Shown piece after piece: positions 34,237 through 40,000 of a stretch of DNA of 40,000 bases (positions within the stretch are counted from its first letter, which is position 1; every line of letters begins with the position of its first letter). Source of the stretch: Lingula anatina. Its lineage: Eukaryota > Brachiopoda > Lingulata > Lingulida > Lingulidae. The notes beneath the pieces were generated by a model that saw only the letters and a program-made list of their open reading frames with translations, was not told the origin of the DNA and searched no databases. Location of the stretch: assembly GCF_001039355.2 (NCBI RefSeq), contig NW_019775391.1:191305-231304 (forward strand). Reading direction: 5' to 3'. A program made the position numbers and the translations under genes.

Positions 34237-37200
34237 GACGCCTGTTAAGCCTCTCTCCTGGTCCTCAAATCAAGTTCGGTCCCTTGGTTCTAAACTGTTT
34301 ACAAGAAGCTCTGTACTGGTCCTACACCTGTAAATGTCCATCATGACGTGTTCCCCAAACGTGTCCCTGGCTGACTCTATTATGGTCTCCAATATTTGAG
34401 GTTTAAAACTTTGAGAGGCTACCAAAAAACGTTCGTAAACTGAATGTTAGAAAGAAATGCATTTCAATTATTTAAAATTGTATTATATTTGCTATAATAT
34501 ATTCTCATATTTTTTGAAGAACACAAAAGTTTTGCTGCATGACTACCTTTAGGATGCTTATTACTACTACAATATTTATGGCGTTCTCTGCTTGTTTTCA
34601 AGACAGTGACATTCGTGGGTGATTGTGTGCATGTGGGGGGGGGGCTACTCACTGTCATGATCGTGCGTTCTTTATTCCGTTTCAAGTTAGTATAAGCTCT
34701 TATTTTCATATGGACGCGTTTATGTTCCCGTTAATTTCCTAAATGTCCACTAGACTGTCAAGAACTATAGTGATTCAGAGCTTAAATCAGAGCTTAGTCC
34801 CTTATATAGGCACAGTATAATGGATTTTTACTGCATACATTTATAAATCTATTAATACTGCAATGTAAAGAGCTCCCTATGAAGGTAAGTCTAGCTACTT
34901 TATTCTTTTACGCGTTTTTTTTCATAATTTTTTTCCATTTTCAGGATTTAGGGTTTATGTATGGTCATTATAAAACTGCCAAAATGTAGGCGTATTGTGC
35001 AAGTAGTAGAAATGGATTATATTATTTTCGAATCAGCGGATCTTAAATAAACAAATTTTATTAATAAACGCGCAATATATTCGTAATTAAAGCCTATTTG
35101 CCTGTTTGACTGAATTTAAACTAAGACGCAACTGACCATAATGTGTGTTTGATTGACGGGGCTGGTTAAGAGATGTGCTGAATAACTTGTTGGTATTTAT
35201 ACCTAGGCTTTAACAAGCTGTATATCCCATATCATTCGGATAATGTTCAAGTGATGTTTTGCTACTGGATGACAACTTACACGTAGCATCCCAATTGTAT
35301 TGCTTTAGGGGCGTACAGTGAAGGGAATATCATGAAAACCCAGTGATCTGATCAACTAATGGTAGAGGACAGATCCAGTATAACTACGTAGTATAAGTAT
35401 GCATACCAATGCAATTTACTATTACACAACGCCGTACTCCCTTGGGCAAAATTAAAGGCTAACATCCCCGTTTCAATTTACCACTTCAAGGGAAAGATTC
35501 AGAACAGCGCCCTGGCCTGAATTTTGATCTTATTAACTGACCCTTAGAAACCACAAAATTTTCTTTCATGCCCGAAATCTGTGAATTTAAATACTCAATC
35601 CCCACCATTAAAAGTGCCACCGACCCTCACATTGACTGCCTCCCTTGTTATAGAACACAATTCAAATTTCGAATCCTATACATTATAGTAGATGTGCGTA
35701 CATGGAAAACATCAAAACAGACTAAAGGCATTTTCGCGTCGATCATTATACCGTTTTATTTGCATCTCATCTGTAGCGACATTTGTTGCCAGATTAACGA
35801 AGCACCGCGCAATTATGTAAGAGAACCACGAAAACAGAGCACCCGCACCAGACACGGGCATTTAATTTTGGTTGGTCCGTAAGGGGCTTGCATTCGACCG
35901 GAGGCAGAGTTGTGAATCAATCTATAGTATATTATTTTCCGTTTATATAAAAGTTACCTAAGCCCCTCATAACGCTATCTTAAAAATTGGTCACTTTATG
36001 ACCCTTTAAAACACCGCTACAGATGTAGACACTCCAACCCAATTAAGTTCGATGTGAGAAAACTTTCAACAAAAAGTGAAAATGTGAGCCACATATATTT
36101 AGATTAATATCGGAATAAATATATGACACGTTCCATTACTTTCACTGGTTTATATCATTGTACCCTCTAACAGGGAAAGCAGTCAGCAGTTATTAAAAGT
36201 AATATGAAACATTAATAAAAACGTTATGCAAAACGTGAGCGGTTGGGATAAGTAAATTTACGCTCTCATCTTTCATATGAAAAAAATGAATATTTATTAC
36301 AAGAGTTCAGGGTGGGAGGGGGAGCATAAGGGCATAGCAACTATTATGTTATGAAATAACGATTTGAAATAAAAAAAGTCCAAGTTGAGCCTTTCTACTG
36401 ATATACTTTATCGTGTTTCGTGACTATCTAGCTTGGTCGGTTAAGAAGATATATACCCCCCCCCCCCCTGCCCACACTTATCTCAACCTGTAAGATTGGA
36501 ATGTCGATAGTCTGGCTCGGGCAATAAAATCTCACTATCTCCACATCTGGTTTCTATCAAGCGCATTCAGAGCTTCAGAGCTTAGGACAAACATATTGCT
36601 CCTCGGGCCAGGAAATCTGGAGAGGGGGAGAAGAGGAACATGTTTTCTCAATATGGAAAGCTATATATTTTTGGTAATTTCCTTTGTAACATTTACAAAC
36701 ACTATAAAATACCCTTTCTCGAATTAAAATCATGTTCACACATTTCTGTAAATATCCCGAATTTAAATACTAATGTTAAATATCAGAGACTTTGATTTAT
36801 GACGAGAGAGAGAGAGAGAGATAGAGAGATAGAGAGAGAGAGAGGGGTTAAGACATTCTGTAAATGTCCCGAACTAGAAGAGAGTGTTATATAAACTAAA
36901 CACATCTTGGCAATAACCCGTAGACAGTTAGCCTGCAGAGTGGTTTAGTTATTATGATCAACATTGTTTATATTCTTATTAATATCAAACAATTTTACTG
37001 TTTGCAGCTATACCAGTTTGGAACCTGTACTCTGCGCCATATAATAGCAATGGTGCAAAGTTGTGATATTGTAAAATCCTGCAATAAAATTTTCTTCAAA
37101 TATCAAATTGTATTAGATGGTTGAATACAACATCAGTAATAGAACAGTAATAGAATTCAGTATAATGACACTGAATTGTTGTAAAGACATGAAGGAAGCA

Positions 37201-37813
37201 GGGTGACCATATATGCTCGGAATTTTGTCGGAGAGGGAAATTTCTCCAGTTTGTTCACTGCCCTGTGAAGCCATATTTTGTGGCCTGAGATGCCGTATCC
37301 GTTACTTCGTGACCTGACATGCCAAAAGCACGTCTGCGCGCTCTTTTCATCTTTCGATTCTTCCACATTAATCAAGATACGGAGTATCAATTACAAGTGG
37401 CCCGGGGGGGGGGGGGAGCACGAAGGGAATAAATAATTATATGTAGTATCCTTGCGACACAAGGTTACTCTGCAATTTATATCTTTCAATTTATGCTGTG
37501 AAATAATAGCCAGCTAGTCTGTTGATCTCGCGAATCAACCAAATGACCGTTAGTTGAGTTGCTTAACTGCAAGTAATTAATCCCCTCCCCTCCCCCCGAA
37601 CGTCATACTGGCAGGTTTCCAAATGAAGACTATACCGCAGAAAAAATTTGGGGCCCAAAAGAGAGTCAGCCAAGGACACGTTTGGGGAACACGTTTGAAC
37701 ACGTCATGATGGACATTTACAGGTGTAGGACCAGAACAGAGCCTCTGGTAAACAGTTTAGAACCAAGGGATCGAACTTGATTTGAGGACCAGAAGAGAGG
37801 CTTAACAGACGCC
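34237..37813. other. 6-bp target-site duplication GACGCC around the 3.57-kb element
   Basis: GACGCC at 34237-34242 and 37808-37813 abut the inverted ends. Other copies have a single GACGCC at the same codons (ETPCYN), so the insertion point is exact. Confidence 0.9.
34243..37807. mobile_element. 3,565-bp non-coding TIR element inserted in copy 6 exon 2
   Basis: Ends are TGTTAAGCCTCTCTCCTGG and the complement of TGTTAAGCCTCTCTTCTGG. Inverted repeats run about 150-165 bp (34243 to about 34390, and about 37650 to 37807) with few mismatches. The interior has no convincing coding sequence; the frame at 35568-35882 matches nothing I know. A GA microsatellite is at 36803-36843. This is a non-autonomous DNA transposon of undetermined superfamily; a 6-bp duplication is unusual among common families. 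Confidence 0.85.
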
Positions 37814-38118
37814 GTGCTACAACTATGTTCTAACATTTATATCGGACGGATCTGCTAATTTAACAAATCTCCGAGGATCCCGCAGCAATGTTTTGGCTCA
37901 TCACCGATTGGCTGGTCGCTCTGAGGCAGACGCCATAGAGGAGGGAAAGAGAGGAGCCGCATGGCTGAAGGTAAAATCTTTAGTCTTATAACCATATGCA
38001 GCACTTATCTCTTTCCCTCTTGAAATATTGACAAAATACTCATTTTCAAAATATCTATTGGAGCAAAAAGCACAGATGAAAAATAAAGTCAAAAGATTTG
38101 ATAGAAGCTCACATAATC

Positions 38119-38119
<1 letters not shown>

Positions 38120-38158
<39 letters not shown>
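38120..38158. repeat. (GT)n microsatellite in intron 2 of copy 6
   Basis: About 19 GT units. Confidence 0.95.
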
Positions 38159-38159
<1 letters not shown>

Positions 38160-39022
38160 AATTAGGAAACGCATAGATGAAAGTATTGTTAAATTTGGGA
38201 CTCCCCTGAATGTAAATACACTTGTCTTTATCTTAAGAACAAATACGGCATCGATTTGACCGGGATACCGGATGAAGCGTACCTAGATGGCACCAAGGCA
38301 GTGACCATTGAAAACGGCGCCTTGACCTTCAGCACACTTCACCTCCCACGCACCGCCATGTACAGACTTGTGACGGCCAGTAGAGGGGAAACTGCAGAAT
38401 TTTGCAATGTACCTATTTCTGACTCTGGTGTGTTAAATTGCCGTTTTTTTACAAATCCTTCTTAACGTATTACATAGATATGTAAGAATTTAGAATTAAA
38501 TATATTCTGCCGGGTTGTTTTTAATGAGGTAATAATTAATCTATTGTTCGTATGATACAAGCCTAGATAAGAGGGCTTCAATTGCATCCCAGAATCCAAT
38601 ATTTTACAGACATTCGACACTGGCACATTTACAAAAAAAATATCTAAAAGAGGATTCCTTCTGCCATCATTTCTCCAGGTTGGATGATTGCAGTCAATGA
38701 AGAATTCCAAGCAAGTGGCACATTCAACAGCATCCTCCCTAAAGGCGCAAGGTTATTCTATGGTGATTACATCGTCTCGTTGTGCGATCACGTGACCGGA
38801 TATGGGACCCACTTCCGCTCTCCGTGTTTCAACGTATTCCGGAAAGCGAAACTCATCATCCATTTTGAAAACAAGACATATACCTCCCTTGGTGATGTCA
38901 CTGTGCTGGATTATGATGTGAAGGAGAGCTCCTTGGGGAACGGCCGGGCAAGAGGGGTGATATTTACTGAGCCGAATGATAAAATGACCGTCAGAAACGT
39001 GCTCACTTTTTCCCGCCTCTAG

Positions 39023-40000
39023 ATAAATATTTCGATATAGGCCTACATGAACGGAAATGGGAAGCCGCGTACTGCAATTCCATAATCAGTACTACACTAT
39101 ATATGAAGAGTCATGTTTTTAGATGCAATGATAAAGGGTCTTATAAGAGGTGGATATACTCTCCTGGAAATAATAACTGTTTATAGTTTGTGAGTTAAAG
39201 AATTAATGTAAGGCAAGTGAAGCGTCAATTCACGAGATAAAGAATACAGTCCTGTTTTTATAGACTGTTTCTTCTCACTTGGCAAAAATTATTTCTTATG
39301 GTGGGTAAAGTGTCACAGTTTTCCGGATAATCCAATTAAATAGCAATACTAGGATAAGGGGCACTATTGTCTTAATTACCATGTACCACCTCACTAAACA
39401 GCCCGTATTATACATGTACTTGTAGCTTCCTTACTAGGGCGCATTTAGATCAAGTTGATCCTCAGACTATCGGATCAAATATGGCAGATCCACTTGAATG
39501 CTTCCCGCATATTTTCCTATTAGACACTGAGTAAATTCACACTTGATCAGCGGATCTGTTAGTCAACTGATCAACTGTAGTAGTGAATGCGTCTATAAAC
39601 ATCTTAATCTGCGATTTACGGGAACTGCATGTCCAAAGTGTCGTAGACAATTTGCAAAGAAAGGCGACCTTCATTTTTATTAGAGCTTTGAAAGGCGGTA
39701 TTCTCTCAGGTACAATAACGCTGAAATCGCTTGTGATAATTTAAAACAACTTCCTCTTCTCCCACACGAAGATGAATACACATTTTCTGTAAATGTATTG
39801 CTTGATTTTGTAACAATTTTACTCTGTGTACAATAGATTATTTATGTTTTAATTAGAGGTTCGGTAAATATGTAAATGGAAAGGCACATATTTTGGTGAA
39901 ATGAGGCATTGCCCTACTTTAAAGTTACATTAGAAAATTCGTCTAATAAAACTTATTTTATGTTAAAAACACGTCTCTTGTTAATAAAAAAAAACATTTA
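39023..40000. other. 3' flank of copy 6, array spacer
   Basis: Aligns to the spacer after copies 1-4 (GTGAGTTAAAGAATTAATG, then TTGCTTGATTTTGTAACAAT near 39800, then GGTGAA...GGCATTGCCCTACTTT near 39900). The order matches the approach to a next copy, so another gene may begin shortly after the window. Confidence 0.6.

Larger units (their letters stand above)
34084..39022 (+). pseudogene. Array copy 6: secreted family member with exon 2 split by a transposon
   Basis: Exon 2 starts at 34084 after TTTTAG and encodes a signal-type stretch (TLILSLVAVYVAVTLGAG), then NMQFYKYGPWYYRPNTCQKP. It breaks at 34242 inside the Cys-pair motif. It resumes at 37814 with CYNYVLTFISDGSANL and runs to 37970 (donor GTAAAA). 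Exon 3 is 38238-38427 (NKYGIDLTGIPDEAYLDGTK). Exon 4 is 38679-39022 (WMIAVNEEFQASGTF, LCDHVTG, FRSPCFN, FENKTYTS, RGVIFTEPNDK). One extra T near 39010 shifts the last codons, ending LTFSRL instead of the usual LTFP tail. The first exon was not found. Apart from the insertion and the tail, the reading frame is well kept, so the loss is probably recent. Confidence 0.82.

Noticed and set aside
35568-35882. 104-aa frame as the transposase of the 3.57-kb element
   Set aside because: Too short, no catalytic pattern or DNA-binding motif; more likely chance.
36803-36843. CRISPR-like or regulatory array
   Set aside because: Simple GA microsatellite; none of the repeats in this window have unique spacers between conserved units.

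Overview
The window is AT-rich animal DNA: short exons with canonical GT/AG junctions, long introns, dense microsatellites and many decayed cut-and-paste DNA transposons (piggyBac-like, Tc1-like, MITEs). No bacterial-style gene packing, rRNA, tRNA or CRISPR array was seen. A marine invertebrate, perhaps a mollusc or other lophotrochozoan, is my best guess, but the sequence does not prove it.

The backbone is a tandem array of one gene family that I cannot name. Each complete copy has four exons: a 17-nt first exon (ATG plus five codons), a second exon completing a signal peptide and the first Cys pair, a 190-nt third exon, and a ~350-nt last exon with the second Cys pair. The product is a secreted protein of about 284-291 aa. 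Copy 1 (111-1479) lacks only its off-window first exon. Copy 2 (3527-5702) has an in-frame stop in exon 3. Copies 3 (7913-10038) and 4 (11888-13484) look intact. Copy 5 (32844-33050) is one truncated exon. Copy 6 (34084-39022) has exon 2 split by a 3.57-kb transposon. Flanking sequence at the right edge resembles the upstream flank of the other copies, so the array probably continues.

Between copies 4 and 5 lies about 19 kb of different content. At 16141-19290 is a short secreted gene with a somatomedin-B-like domain and one von Willebrand D domain; its splice phases fit but the reading frame is damaged. It sits between two rearranged, mostly opposite-orientation copies of one repeat (14030-15238 and 20255-21635). 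At 22329-28286 (minus) is a decayed piggyBac-like transposase cut by a 4,670-bp long-TIR element (22622-27291). That insertion left a 6-bp target duplication and itself contains a MITE and a Tc1-like relic. A second Tc1-like element (30795-32463) sits in array flanking DNA at a TA, and the uninterrupted site is visible beside other copies.

Copies 2 and 3 share two intronic MITE insertions that copy 1 lacks, which helps order the duplications. A single N at 6107 lies exactly between units 2 and 3, with about 200 bp of redundant sequence on its two sides, so the array size here may be an assembly artefact. No new enzymatic or defence system was found. The most notable content is the unnamed secreted family and the nested transposon record with readable target sites.
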